From assembly GCA_046294915.1 (NCBI GenBank), contig JBKBOE010000037.1, positions 1 through 26,936 of the forward strand: 26,936 bases of DNA. The letters are read 5' to 3'. Origin of the DNA: UBA2336 sp046294915 (GTDB taxonomy: Bacteria; Bacteroidota; Bacteroidia; Cytophagales; Cyclobacteriaceae). The position numbers and the translations under genes are program-made. Each line of letters starts with the position of its first letter. Within the stretch, counting starts at the first letter, position 1. This document shows, piece after piece, positions 15,101-23,137 of the stretch. The notes beneath the pieces are model-generated. The model was given only the letters and a program-made list of their open reading frames with translations. It did no database searches and was not told where the DNA came from.

Positions 15101-17953
15101 TCAGGCTAATTCGCTTTTTAAAAACCGGCCGGTATAGCTTGCCGGGTTTTTAACAACTTCTTCGGGGGTTCCCAGGGCTACTATCCTTCCGCCTTGCTCC
15201 CCACCCTCCGGCCCCAGGTCAACCAGGTAATCGGCCGACTTGATTACGTCCATGTTGTGCTCAATCACCAGTACCGTATTTCCTTTATCAACCAATTTAT
15301 TCAATACATCAAGCAGGTGGGAAATATCCTGAAAGTGCAGGCCGGTGGTTGGTTCATCCAGAATGTACAAGGTCTTCCCTGTATCGCGTTTTGAAAGCTC
15401 GGTTGCCAGTTTTACACGTTGTGCCTCTCCGCCAGACAAGGTAGTAGCATGCTGCCCCAGCGAAATATACCCTAACCCTACATCGCCAAGGGTTTGAATT
15501 TTTCGTAAAATCCTCGGTTGATTTTCAAAAAACGGTATAGCCTCTTCTACCGTCATGTCCAACACATCGCTTATAGACTTTCCCTTAAACCGAACTTCCA
15601 GCGTTTCGCGGTTGTATCGCCTGCCCTTGCAGGTTTCACAATTCACATAAACATCCGGAAGAAATTCCATTTCAATTAATCGCAAACCTGCCCCTTCGCA
15701 CGTTTCGCATCGGCCCCCTTTTACATTGAACGAAAACCTGCCCGGCTTATACCCGCGTATTTTCGCCTCCGGCAACTGTGCAAACAAATCACGAATCTCA
15801 GTAAATACACCGGTATAGGTTGCAGGGTTCGACCGGGGAGTACGGCCGATGGGCGATTGATCTACCTCAATCACTTTATCGATATGTTCAAGTCCTTCAA
15901 TTTTTTTGTAGGCAAGCGGCTCAGTGCGCGAATTAAAAAAATGCCGGTTTAAAATCGGAAAAAGTGTATCATGAATGAGGGTTGACTTTCCGCTTCCCGA
16001 AACGCCTGTAATGCAGGTAAGTGTTCCCAACGGTAAACTCAGCGTTATGCCTTTCAGGTTGTTACCGGATGCCTCACGCAAAATAATTTTCTTACCATTG
16101 CCCTGCCTGCGTTCCCTTCGGTAAGCAATTCGTAAATCGCCATTTAAGTACTGAGCCGTTATGCTTTTATTTTTCAGAAACGACACCGGATCACCCTCTG
16201 CAACAATCAGCCCGCCATGCCGCCCTGCACCCGGACCAATGTCGATCACATAATCCGATTCGAGCATCATCTCCTTATCGTGTTCAACCACCACAACCGT
16301 ATTGCCAAGGTCGCGAAGGTCTTTCAGTGCTTTGATAAGCTTTACATTATCGCGCGCATGAAGACCAATGCTGGGCTCATCCAGAATATACATTACGCCA
16401 ACCAGTTGAGTGCCTATTTGGGTTGCCAGGCGGATACGCTGTGCCTCACCTCCGCTTAACGTACGCAATGGGCGGTTAAGGTGCAGGTAGTCAAGTCCAA
16501 CATCCAGTAAAAAACCAATCCGTTTACGGATCTCCTTCAGAATCTCTGTAGCAATGATTCGTTGCTTTTCAGTTAACCGGCTCTCCACACCGGTAAACCA
16601 CCGGTTCAGGCCGGCAATATCCCATGCGGCAAGTTCGGCAATGTTTCTGCCGTCAATCTTAAAGTGCAGTGACTCCTTCTTCAGCCGTGCACCGTGGCAT
16701 TCCGGACAGGTCTTTGAAATGGTGAAGTCTTCTACCCACCGCTTAACCGCTTCGGTTCCTTCATCGCGCTGTTTTTTCAAAAAATTTACGATGCCTTCAA
16801 ACCGGGTATTCCACTCCGTTCCGGGATACTTCACGGAAGGCACTGCCACCGGCACATCGTCACCATACAAAAGTACGTTGAGTACCTCAGCAGGAATTTG
16901 CTCAATGGGTGTTGCAAGCGAGCATTTGTAACGCTTCAGAATAGCCTCAATTTTTTTAAAAATCCAGATATCGCGGTACTCGCCCAAGGGTAAAATTCCG
17001 CCCCTGCTGATGCTCCGGCTTTTATCGGGTATTACGGATTCTTCCGTTATCTCTTCAATCTGCCCCAGCCCATTGCATACCGGGCAGGCGCCATAGGGTG
17101 AATTGAATGAAAATGTATTGGGTGCGGGTTCATCGTATGAAAGGCCCGTTTTGGGGTCCATTAAAAACCGCGAGTAGTAATGCACCTTGCCGGATTCTTC
17201 AAGCACCATCATGACACCCTTTCCTTCTTTCAGCGCATTGTTAATGGATTGGCCTATCCGGAATCTCTCCTTCATATCCGCAACAATCCGGTCAATAACA
17301 ATTTCAATATCGTGGATTTTGTAACGGTCAACCTGCATCTTGGCGGCAAGATCTTTCAACTCGCCATCAATACGCACTTTCGTGTAGCCCTGTTTTCTAA
17401 TCTGTACAAACAATTCGCGGTAATGCCCCTTTCTTCCTTTAACTACCGGAGCGAGCAACGTGAGTTTCTTTCCTTTAAAGTTTTGCAGAACAGCATCCAG
17501 GATCTGATCTTCCGATTGCCTGATCATTTTTTCTCCAGATAGGTACGAAAACGCCTCGGCCGTTCGCGCATACAACAGGCGCATGAAATCGTAAATTTCA
17601 GTAACCGTACCCACTGTTGATCGGGGGTTGCGAGAAGTGGTTTTTTGTTCAATAGAGATAACCGGGCTCAACCCATTAATCTTATCCACATCAGGCCGCT
17701 CCAGGTTTCCGATAAAACTGCGGGCGTAGGCCGAAAAACTTTCCATATACCTACGCTGACCTTCGGCATAAATGGTGTCAAAGGCTAGCGATGATTTACC
17801 GCTTCCGCTGATGCCAGTTACTACCACCAGTTTATTTCGCGGAAAAGTGACACTAATGTTTTTAAGATTGTGTTCGCGCGCTCCAATAATTTCAACGAAA
17901 TCCGATCCGGTTGTCTCCTTAAATTTTCTGTCTGCTGCGCGGGTAGTTGTCAT
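15101..17953 (-). CDS. uvrA: Excinuclease ABC subunit A
   Basis: UvrA is the damage-sensing ABC ATPase of nucleotide excision repair. Translation probably starts at the ATG at 17953 (950 residues). A longer reading frame reaches back to 18037, but it would overlap the aldo/keto reductase gene and adds no conserved sequence. Both ATPase modules are intact: Walker A GISGSGKSS (about 47-55) and GVSGSGKST, and two LSGGEAQR signatures. The second zinc finger is complete (CETC ... CETC). The first has only its C-terminal half, CPVC at about 290-293; the expected earlier CxxC is replaced by FLMDPKTGLSY. The gene lies 76 bp downstream of the aldo/keto reductase. Confidence 0.96.
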   Translation of the reverse strand: MTTTRAADRKFKETTGSDFVEIIGAREHNLKNISVTFPRNKLVVVTGISGSGKSSLAFDTIYAEGQRRYMESFSAYARSFIGNLERPDVDKINGLSPVISIEQKTTSRNPRSTVGTVTEIYDFMRLLYARTAEAFSYLSGEKMIRQSEDQILDAVLQNFKGKKLTLLAPVVKGRKGHYRELFVQIRKQGYTKVRIDGELKDLAAKMQVDRYKIHDIEIVIDRIVADMKERFRIGQSINNALKEGKGVMMVLEESGKVHYYSRFLMDPKTGLSYDEPAPNTFSFNSPYGACPVCNGLGQIEEITEESVIPDKSRSISRGGILPLGEYRDIWIFKKIEAILKRYKCSLATPIEQIPAEVLNVLLYGDDVPVAVPSVKYPGTEWNTRFEGIVNFLKKQRDEGTEAVKRWVEDFTISKTCPECHGARLKKESLHFKIDGRNIAELAAWDIAGLNRWFTGVESRLTEKQRIIATEILKEIRKRIGFLLDVGLDYLHLNRPLRTLSGGEAQRIRLATQIGTQLVGVMYILDEPSIGLHARDNVKLIKALKDLRDLGNTVVVVEHDKEMMLESDYVIDIGPGAGRHGGLIVAEGDPVSFLKNKSITAQYLNGDLRIAYRRERRQGNGKKIILREASGNNLKGITLSLPLGTLTCITGVSGSGKSTLIHDTLFPILNRHFFNSRTEPLAYKKIEGLEHIDKVIEVDQSPIGRTPRSNPATYTGVFTEIRDLFAQLPEAKIRGYKPGRFSFNVKGGRCETCEGAGLRLIEMEFLPDVYVNCETCKGRRYNRETLEVRFKGKSISDVLDMTVEEAIPFFENQPRILRKIQTLGDVGLGYISLGQHATTLSGGEAQRVKLATELSKRDTGKTLYILDEPTTGLHFQDISHLLDVLNKLVDKGNTVLVIEHNMDVIKSADYLVDLGPEGGEQGGRIVALGTPEEVVKNPASYTGRFLKSELA

Positions 17954-18029
17954 GGCACTAATTACAAAGTTGAATTGTGAATTGTTATCAGGCAACAGGA
18001 AAATATTGGACTGACACTGCACGCCCTGA

Positions 18030-18917
18030 TTAGGCAACGTCCTTGCCGGTAACGGCTTTCAGCATGCCAAACCAATCCTGTCGGTCAAGTTTAACATGAA
18101 GGGCAGCGGCTGCCTCTCTCAATCGATCTGGTTTGGTTGTGCCCAGTATCGGAAAAATGCGGGCCGGATGGCGCAGTAACCAGGCTAACAGCAATTGACT
18201 AACGGTGCAATTATTATGTATGGCCAGGTTTTCCAGTTTTCGCTCAATGGATTCGCCTTGCCCCGAAGTACTAAAATATTTTCCTCCACCCAAGGGCGAC
18301 CAGGCCATGGGTGAAACACAGTGTTTCATCAGTGTATCTACTGTACCATCGAGCAACCTGCTGTGATTAAACAGTGAAATTTCAACCTGATTGGTAACCA
18401 ACGGATGCGGAGTATAATGCCGAAGCAACTCAAATTGTGATGCGCTAAAGTTAGAAACCCCAAACCATAACACTTTGCCTTGTTCCTTTAGCAAACTAAA
18501 GGTCCCTGCAACTTCTTCCGGATTCATCAGCGGATCGGGCCGGTGCAGGAGCAGCACATCCAGCCGATCGGTTGAGAGATTGGTTAATGAATTTTCAACC
18601 GACCGGACAATATGATCCTTCGAAGTATTGTAATGCTTAATGCGATGTTCCGGGCGTGCTGACGATACCAGCCGGATGCCGCATTTGGTGACAAGTTCAA
18701 TTTTATTGCGGAGGGATGGGTTGCCTTTCAGCAGAACGCCAAACCGCTTTTCGTTTTCATAATCGCCATAAATATCGGCATGATCAAATGTGGTGATGCC
18801 GCATTCCAGCGCGGTTTGTATAAGTCGTTCTGTTTCGGACGTCTCCAGCCTCCAACGCCATGCCCCGGCTATGACTCGGGAGAGGCGGGGCCCATGCAAG
18901 CTTATCTGTTCTTTCAT
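18030..18917 (-). CDS. Aldo/keto reductase (YdhF-like)
   Basis: A 295-residue NADPH-dependent aldo/keto reductase with a TIM-barrel fold. The catalytic residues are present in their usual contexts: Asp and Tyr in FDHADIYGDYENE, Lys in ELVTKCGIRL and His in LLLHRPDPL. The dinucleotide-binding end reads FPILGTTKPDRL. The nearest well-known relative by overall pattern (GITTFDHADIYG, LVTKCGI) is E. coli YdhF, whose substrate is unknown. The start is taken as the ATG at 18917; a TTG three codons earlier is less likely. It faces gdhA divergently and precedes uvrA on the same strand. Confidence 0.93.
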   Translation of the reverse strand: MKEQISLHGPRLSRVIAGAWRWRLETSETERLIQTALECGITTFDHADIYGDYENEKRFGVLLKGNPSLRNKIELVTKCGIRLVSSARPEHRIKHYNTSKDHIVRSVENSLTNLSTDRLDVLLLHRPDPLMNPEEVAGTFSLLKEQGKVLWFGVSNFSASQFELLRHYTPHPLVTNQVEISLFNHSRLLDGTVDTLMKHCVSPMAWSPLGGGKYFSTSGQGESIERKLENLAIHNNCTVSQLLLAWLLRHPARIFPILGTTKPDRLREAAAALHVKLDRQDWFGMLKAVTGKDVA

Positions 18918-18984
18918 CACCAGCAAATTAACTAAGATTGGATACTCCGCTATGAAATTCCCTGTTTCTAAATCAACTTAAACG

Positions 18985-19014
18985 TTTGCAATCCTGATAC
19001 TTCTGCTAACTTGG
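18985..19014 (+). promoter_or_regulatory. Candidate gdhA promoter
   Basis: TTTG at 18985-18988 is followed, after 18 bases, by TAACTTGG at 19007-19014, one mismatch from the Bacteroidota TTTG-N19-TAnnTTTG pattern. The ATG of gdhA is 17 bases further on. The palindrome AAACGTTT (18980-18987) overlaps the -33 element. Confidence 0.35.
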
Positions 19015-19031
19015 CAAAAATTTTATGGCTT

Positions 19032-20384
19032 ATGCAAGCTGAAATCCTCGACTTTGTTAAACGCAGAAATCCAAACGAACCTGAATTTATCCAGGCTGCA
19101 GAAGAAGTAATTCTGTCGGTATTGCCGGTATTAGAAAAACACCCGGAGTTCCGCAAACTGAAAATCCTGGAGCGCATGCTGGAGCCTGAGCGGCTGATCT
19201 CCTTCAGGGTTACCTGGCTGGATGATAAAGGAGAGGTACAACTCAACCGCGGATACCGCGTGCAGATGAATAGCGCCATCGGACCCTACAAAGGAGGGCT
19301 TCGTTTTCATCCTTCAGTAACCCCAAGTGTACTGAAGTTTCTTGCTTTCGAACAGATTTTTAAAAATGCACTTACCGGCATACCCATGGGTGGCGGCAAA
19401 GGCGGATCGGATTTCGACCCCAAGGGAAAAAGCGAGAATGAAATCATGAAATTCTGCCAGGCCTTTATGAGTGAACTTACGCGCCATATCGGTCATCGCC
19501 TGGATGTACCTGCAGGTGATATTGGTGTTGGCGGCCGCGAAGTAGGTTACATGTTTGGCGCCTACAAAAAAATCAAGAACGAATTTACCGGTGTATTTAC
19601 CGGTAAAGGAATTGGCTGGGGCGGCAGTTTAATCCGCACGGAAGCTACCGGCTATGGACTGATTTACTTTGCCGAAAACATGCTGCATACGAAAAATGAA
19701 TCCATTAAAGGAAAAACATGTTTGGTTTCCGGATCCGGCAATGTAGCACAATACGCTATTGAAAAAATAATTCAACTAGGAGGCAAGCCGGTCACCGCTT
19801 CTGATTCTGATGGGTTTGTGTATGATGCCGATGGGATAACCCTGGCCAAACTGGATTTCATAAAAGATCTGAAAAACAACAGGCGAGGCCGCATTAAGGA
19901 ATATGCTGAAAAATTTAAGGGTGTGGTCTATACGCCCATTGATGCCAAGGCCGGAAGTAACCCCCTTTGGAACATCAAAGCCGATTGCGCGTTCCCCTGC
20001 GCTACTCAAAACGAAGTAAACGGAACCGATGCCAAAAACCTGGTGAAGAATGGTGTTAAGCTGGTTGGGGAGGGAGCGAATATGCCCGTAACCATTGAAG
20101 GAATTAACGTGCTTATTGATAATGGTGTGATGTACTCGCCCGGTAAGGCCAGCAATGCCGGTGGTGTTGCCACCTCGGGCCTGGAGATGACCCAAAACTA
20201 CATGGGCAGCAACTGGACACGCGAAGAAGTTGATGCAAAACTTCAGGGCATTATGAAAAACATCCACGACACCTGCCTGGCTGCAGCCAACGAATATGGC
20301 AAGCCGGGCAATTATATGGTAGGCGCCAACATTGCCGGCTTCCTTAAAGTAGCCAATGCTATGAAAGCGCAGGGTGTATTATAA
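19032..20384 (+). CDS. gdhA: NADP-type glutamate dehydrogenase
   Basis: Reversible reductive amination of 2-oxoglutarate with ammonium to give glutamate, a main route of nitrogen assimilation. The 450-residue length from the ATG at 19032 matches hexameric class I enzymes (E. coli GdhA is 447). A frame extension to a TTG at 19011 exists but adds nothing conserved. Substrate motifs are SAIGPYKGGLRFHPSV and PMGGGKGGSDFDPKG, with catalytic Lys123. The Rossmann fold is CLVSGSGNVAQYA, and its second strand ends in ASDSDG, where Ser instead of an acidic residue suggests NADPH preference. A strong intrinsic terminator follows. Confidence 0.96.
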   Translation: MQAEILDFVKRRNPNEPEFIQAAEEVILSVLPVLEKHPEFRKLKILERMLEPERLISFRVTWLDDKGEVQLNRGYRVQMNSAIGPYKGGLRFHPSVTPSVLKFLAFEQIFKNALTGIPMGGGKGGSDFDPKGKSENEIMKFCQAFMSELTRHIGHRLDVPAGDIGVGGREVGYMFGAYKKIKNEFTGVFTGKGIGWGGSLIRTEATGYGLIYFAENMLHTKNESIKGKTCLVSGSGNVAQYAIEKIIQLGGKPVTASDSDGFVYDADGITLAKLDFIKDLKNNRRGRIKEYAEKFKGVVYTPIDAKAGSNPLWNIKADCAFPCATQNEVNGTDAKNLVKNGVKLVGEGANMPVTIEGINVLIDNGVMYSPGKASNAGGVATSGLEMTQNYMGSNWTREEVDAKLQGIMKNIHDTCLAAANEYGKPGNYMVGANIAGFLKVANAMKAQGVL

Positions 20385-20406
20385 GCTCTTCCGTAAATTT
20401 TACATT

Positions 20407-20436
20407 AAAAGTCCGTTGAGTGGCGGACTTTTTTTA
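20407..20436 (+). terminator. Intrinsic terminator of gdhA
   Basis: AAGTCCG (20409-20415) pairs with CGGACTT (20424-20430) across an 8-base loop, and the stem runs straight into seven T (20429-20435). It starts about 20 bases after the gdhA stop. Confidence 0.88.
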
Positions 20437-20530
20437 TGTGTGCTAAAACACAGTGACCTGCTAAACGAAGTAGAGCGGAATGCCCGTTGTCATCATGGTT
20501 GCTACTCAGGCTCCGGGTGCTGCTGGTTGA

Positions 20531-21454
20531 TTATTGCTTCCTTTTGTAAAAAACCAGGTGCGGAATATGCCCGTCAACTTCCTCACTCAGGGTATAATAC
20601 CCATTTCCATTATAGCAAAATGCAATGCTCTCCCCGCGTGCTTCGGGCGTGTATGGTAAAACGTTGGGCGATCGTTTTAACACTTCGGCAATGGTTTCAT
20701 CACTGTTACGCTTCCAGTAGTAAACTGAACTGTAATCCTTAACCAGAATCTCTGAACCATCCGGAGAAATATCACCGCTTACAATCTGATTAAAGTATCG
20801 CGGATGATAGCCCTTTTCTTCACCCAGGCGGTTAAAGTCAAGTGCCGCGGCCGTCAGCTCGGCAGTTATAACTTCGGTAGTCGATTGCGGAAACGGAAGG
20901 CGGTAAAGGTTCACACGCTTTTCGCGTTTCGAAATGATATATAGATCTTTTGTCAGCGGATCAACCAACAATGCTTCGGCATCGCGCCTCCCATCGGGGT
21001 ACACAAATTTGATGACTTCAACATGAGTAAGTGTGGTGTCTCTTCCGTTATATACCGGCTCCTCCATTCGATAGATATACTTTAATTCGTATTGTGCTTC
21101 ATTATCGCCAATCTCGCCAATGTACACATAGGTTTTGGTTGAATCCGGGCCGGGCCCTACTGCCATGTCTTCCCAGTCGCGATTTTTAATTTCCGGAAAA
21201 TTCACAATCATCATAGTGCGCCCCAGCGAATCAATTAAAAAAATTCTGGACTTGTCGCCACTGTCGTTGTGCGTCCACAGCATACCGGGATTGACAAGGC
21301 TCGCTGCCAGGCCCGATGCCTCATTGATTGCGCGATCAGCCAACTGGCCCCTGCTTATACCCGGTTCAAAAAACTCTTCATTTACCACAGCCTGCGGTGA
21401 ACTGCTGCAGGCCCCAATCAAAAGGCCAATAAAAAGATTGATTGTCAGTCTCAT
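20531..21454 (-). CDS. Lipoprotein with probable beta-propeller fold, unknown function
   Basis: A 307-residue exported lipoprotein: signal peptide with lipobox LLIGAC and acylated Cys16, followed by Ser-rich CSSSPQ. The body has repeated blade-like segments with acidic turns: EASGLAASL, LWTHNDSGDKSRIFLID, DWEDMAVGPG, YVYIGEIGDNEAQY, DAEALLVDPLTKDLYIIS and SGDISPDGSEILVKDYS. This ASGLA...WTHNDSGD...DWEDMA...IGDN pattern is found in a widespread group of secreted proteins often labelled hypothetical or PE-PGRS-like. The repeated Asp-rich loops suggest metal-assisted or phosphate/ester chemistry, but no catalytic residue can be named. It stands alone, divergent from the rluD-type gene. Confidence 0.85.
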   Translation of the reverse strand: MRLTINLFIGLLIGACSSSPQAVVNEEFFEPGISRGQLADRAINEASGLAASLVNPGMLWTHNDSGDKSRIFLIDSLGRTMMIVNFPEIKNRDWEDMAVGPGPDSTKTYVYIGEIGDNEAQYELKYIYRMEEPVYNGRDTTLTHVEVIKFVYPDGRRDAEALLVDPLTKDLYIISKREKRVNLYRLPFPQSTTEVITAELTAAALDFNRLGEEKGYHPRYFNQIVSGDISPDGSEILVKDYSSVYYWKRNSDETIAEVLKRSPNVLPYTPEARGESIAFCYNGNGYYTLSEEVDGHIPHLVFYKRKQ

Positions 21455-21542
21455 TCCTGTAGAAAATGCGCTGCGAATATAAACAGGATGTTATCCAACT
21501 CAAGCGGGCCACAGATGTAATCGGGTTTAAGATCAATTTTGG

Positions 21543-21550
21543 TAGGTTTG
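21543..21550 (+). promoter_or_regulatory. Perfect -7 element just before the rluD-type gene
   Basis: TAGGTTTG matches TAnnTTTG at every fixed base and ends only four bases before the ATG at 21555. No good -33 element lies at the right distance. If used, the transcript would start at or within a few bases of the start codon. Confidence 0.35.
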
Positions 21551-21554
21551 CATC

Positions 21555-22589
21555 ATGCAGAACGAAGAACTTCATTCTGATGATGGCGAAGATGAACTTT
21601 TGTTCGAACATCACCGCCTTGTGGCCGACCCCGGACAAACGTTGCTGCGCATTGATAAATTTTTGAACGACCGGCTGCCTAACGTTACGCGCACCAAAAT
21701 CCAGAAGGGAATTGATGAGGGTTTTGTAACGGTTAATGGCAAGTTGGTCCGTTCGAATTATAAGGTTCATCCAAATGATGTCATTGTGATCTCACTGCCT
21801 GAACCTCCGCGCGATACTGAAGTCATTCCTGAAAACATACCGTTAAACATTGTTTTTGAAGATGATCACCTGCTGGTAATCAACAAACCGGCAGGGATGG
21901 TTGTACACCCGGCTTACCAGAACTGGAGCGGAACACTGGTCAATGCGCTGGCTTATCACTTTAAAAACCTGCCGCAGCTTCCGGGCAATGAAGGGAAGCC
22001 GGGCCTGGTACACCGCATTGATAAAGACACATCGGGCTTGCTGGTCATTGCCAAGTCTGAACCCGTTATGACAGGCCTTGCCAAGCAGTTTTTTAATCAT
22101 ACCATTGAACGCACCTACTGGGCCCTGGTGTGGGGCGAGCCCGATCCTGCTGAAGGAACCATATCAGTAAATGTCGGCCGAAGCCTGAAAGACAGGCGTG
22201 TTGTTGCCGCATTTCCCGCGGGCGACATGGGCAAACATGCGGTTACCCATTATAAAACCCTGAAGCAACTGCGCTATGTTTCACTGGTTGAATGCCGGCT
22301 GGAAACCGGTCGCACCCACCAAATCAGGGCGCACATGAAATACACCGGGCATCCGCTTTTTAATGACGCAACCTATGGCGGAGATGCGGTAGTAAAGGGA
22401 ACCGTATTCACCAAATACAAACAGTTTGTGCAAAACTGTTTTAAACTTATGCCACGACAGGCCCTGCACGCAAAAACATTAGGCTTCATTCATCCCGTAA
22501 CCGGACAAAAGATGGAATTCAACTCTGATTTACCCGAAGATTTCAAATCGGTACTGGATAAATGGGAAAAGTATGTGCAGCATAATTGA
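21555..22589 (+). CDS. rluD: RluD-type 23S rRNA pseudouridine synthase
   Basis: Converts uridine to pseudouridine in ribosomal RNA; RluD itself modifies helix 69 of 23S rRNA. The 344-residue protein has an N-terminal S4 RNA-binding domain (LRIDKFLNDRLPNVTRTKIQ, about 31-90), then the RluA-type catalytic domain with HRIDKDTSG and nucleophile Asp156. Other RluA motifs are INKPAGMVVHP, ERTYWALVWG and ETGRTHQIRAHM. The first 20 residues (DDGEDELLFEHH) are acidic and extend beyond the E. coli protein. The RluA family has several paralogues in a genome, so the exact rRNA target is inferred from the S4 domain and length. Confidence 0.92.
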   Translation: MQNEELHSDDGEDELLFEHHRLVADPGQTLLRIDKFLNDRLPNVTRTKIQKGIDEGFVTVNGKLVRSNYKVHPNDVIVISLPEPPRDTEVIPENIPLNIVFEDDHLLVINKPAGMVVHPAYQNWSGTLVNALAYHFKNLPQLPGNEGKPGLVHRIDKDTSGLLVIAKSEPVMTGLAKQFFNHTIERTYWALVWGEPDPAEGTISVNVGRSLKDRRVVAAFPAGDMGKHAVTHYKTLKQLRYVSLVECRLETGRTHQIRAHMKYTGHPLFNDATYGGDAVVKGTVFTKYKQFVQNCFKLMPRQALHAKTLGFIHPVTGQKMEFNSDLPEDFKSVLDKWEKYVQHN

Positions 22590-22727
22590 ATTTCACTACC
22601 CGTTAAATCCACGATTACACAAAAAACCAGTAATTCTGAGTTTTGCGGTAACAACGTTTTGATGAAAGTAAGTGGTAAATAAAGAGTAAAGAATAGTTTA
22701 TCCGGCACCGGTTGAATGCCCCGATGT

Positions 22728-22751
22728 CAAAAAAAAACGCAGGTAGCGTTA
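22728..22751 (-). terminator. Intrinsic terminator of the 67-residue gene
   Basis: On the - strand AACGC-TACCT-GCGTT is followed by a run of nine T (complement of 22729-22737). The TAA stop of the small gene overlaps the stem. Confidence 0.7.
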
Positions 22752-22952
22752 CGCCCGGGATTTCAGGCTGCGATCTGTCTTCAGTGCCTGGCGAATCTCT
22801 TTCATTGCTTCGCGCTTGAACCGTCTGTACTTCGACTCATCGCGCGAGGCCACCAGCATACTATTAATGTATGCCAGCACCTTTTCTGTTTGCGATTGAT
22901 CCAATGCATTGAGTGACTCCAGGATCTGCAGCTTTTGCGTTGCTGTGGTCAT
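22749..22952 (-). CDS. Small hypothetical protein, 67 residues
   Basis: A small basic, helical protein beginning MTTATQKLQILESLNALDQ and ending in a Lys/Arg-rich helix (YRRFKREAMKEIRQAL). The pattern LESLNALDQSQTEKVLAYI followed by a basic tail is like small Bacteroidota proteins annotated as hypothetical or as antitoxin-like. No toxin gene adjoins it, so a toxin-antitoxin role is not supported here. A TATCTTTA element (complement of 22975-22982), one mismatch from the -7 consensus, lies about 22 bases upstream, and a hairpin terminator follows its stop. These two signals make it likely to be a real, independently transcribed gene. Confidence 0.65.
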   Translation of the reverse strand: MTTATQKLQILESLNALDQSQTEKVLAYINSMLVASRDESKYRRFKREAMKEIRQALKTDRSLKSRA

Positions 22953-23137
22953 GGTGTTGTAGTGGTTGATACAGTAAAGATAACGTTTATCCGGTTAAAA
23001 AGTTCGGTGTAACCGATTGATAATGAAAAGGTAACGGTCAGTTAACCGACAATTCTGATTTCAAAAAAAGTGCTTTCTGTAGTCATTTACCCAATGATTA
23101 ACCTCATTCTAATATTTCCTTCACTTATCTTTAATTT

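Noticed and set aside
17954..18037. Longer UvrA start 28 codons upstream
   Set aside because: Would overlap the 3' end of the aldo/keto reductase, and the extra residues have no similarity to UvrA; the ATG at 17953 is better.
19776..20267. 163-codon open frame on the - strand
   Set aside because: Fully antisense to gdhA, whose motifs are unmistakable; no family features of its own.
20374..20742. 122-codon open frame on the + strand overlapping the end of gdhA
   Set aside because: It reads through the strong gdhA terminator and is antisense to the lipoprotein gene.
21378..21770. 130-codon open frame on the - strand
   Set aside because: Bridges the divergent starts of the lipoprotein and rluD-type genes, in the wrong frame for both.
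22749..22952. Toxin-antitoxin module
   Set aside because: No second small gene overlaps or adjoins it; it has its own terminator and stands alone.
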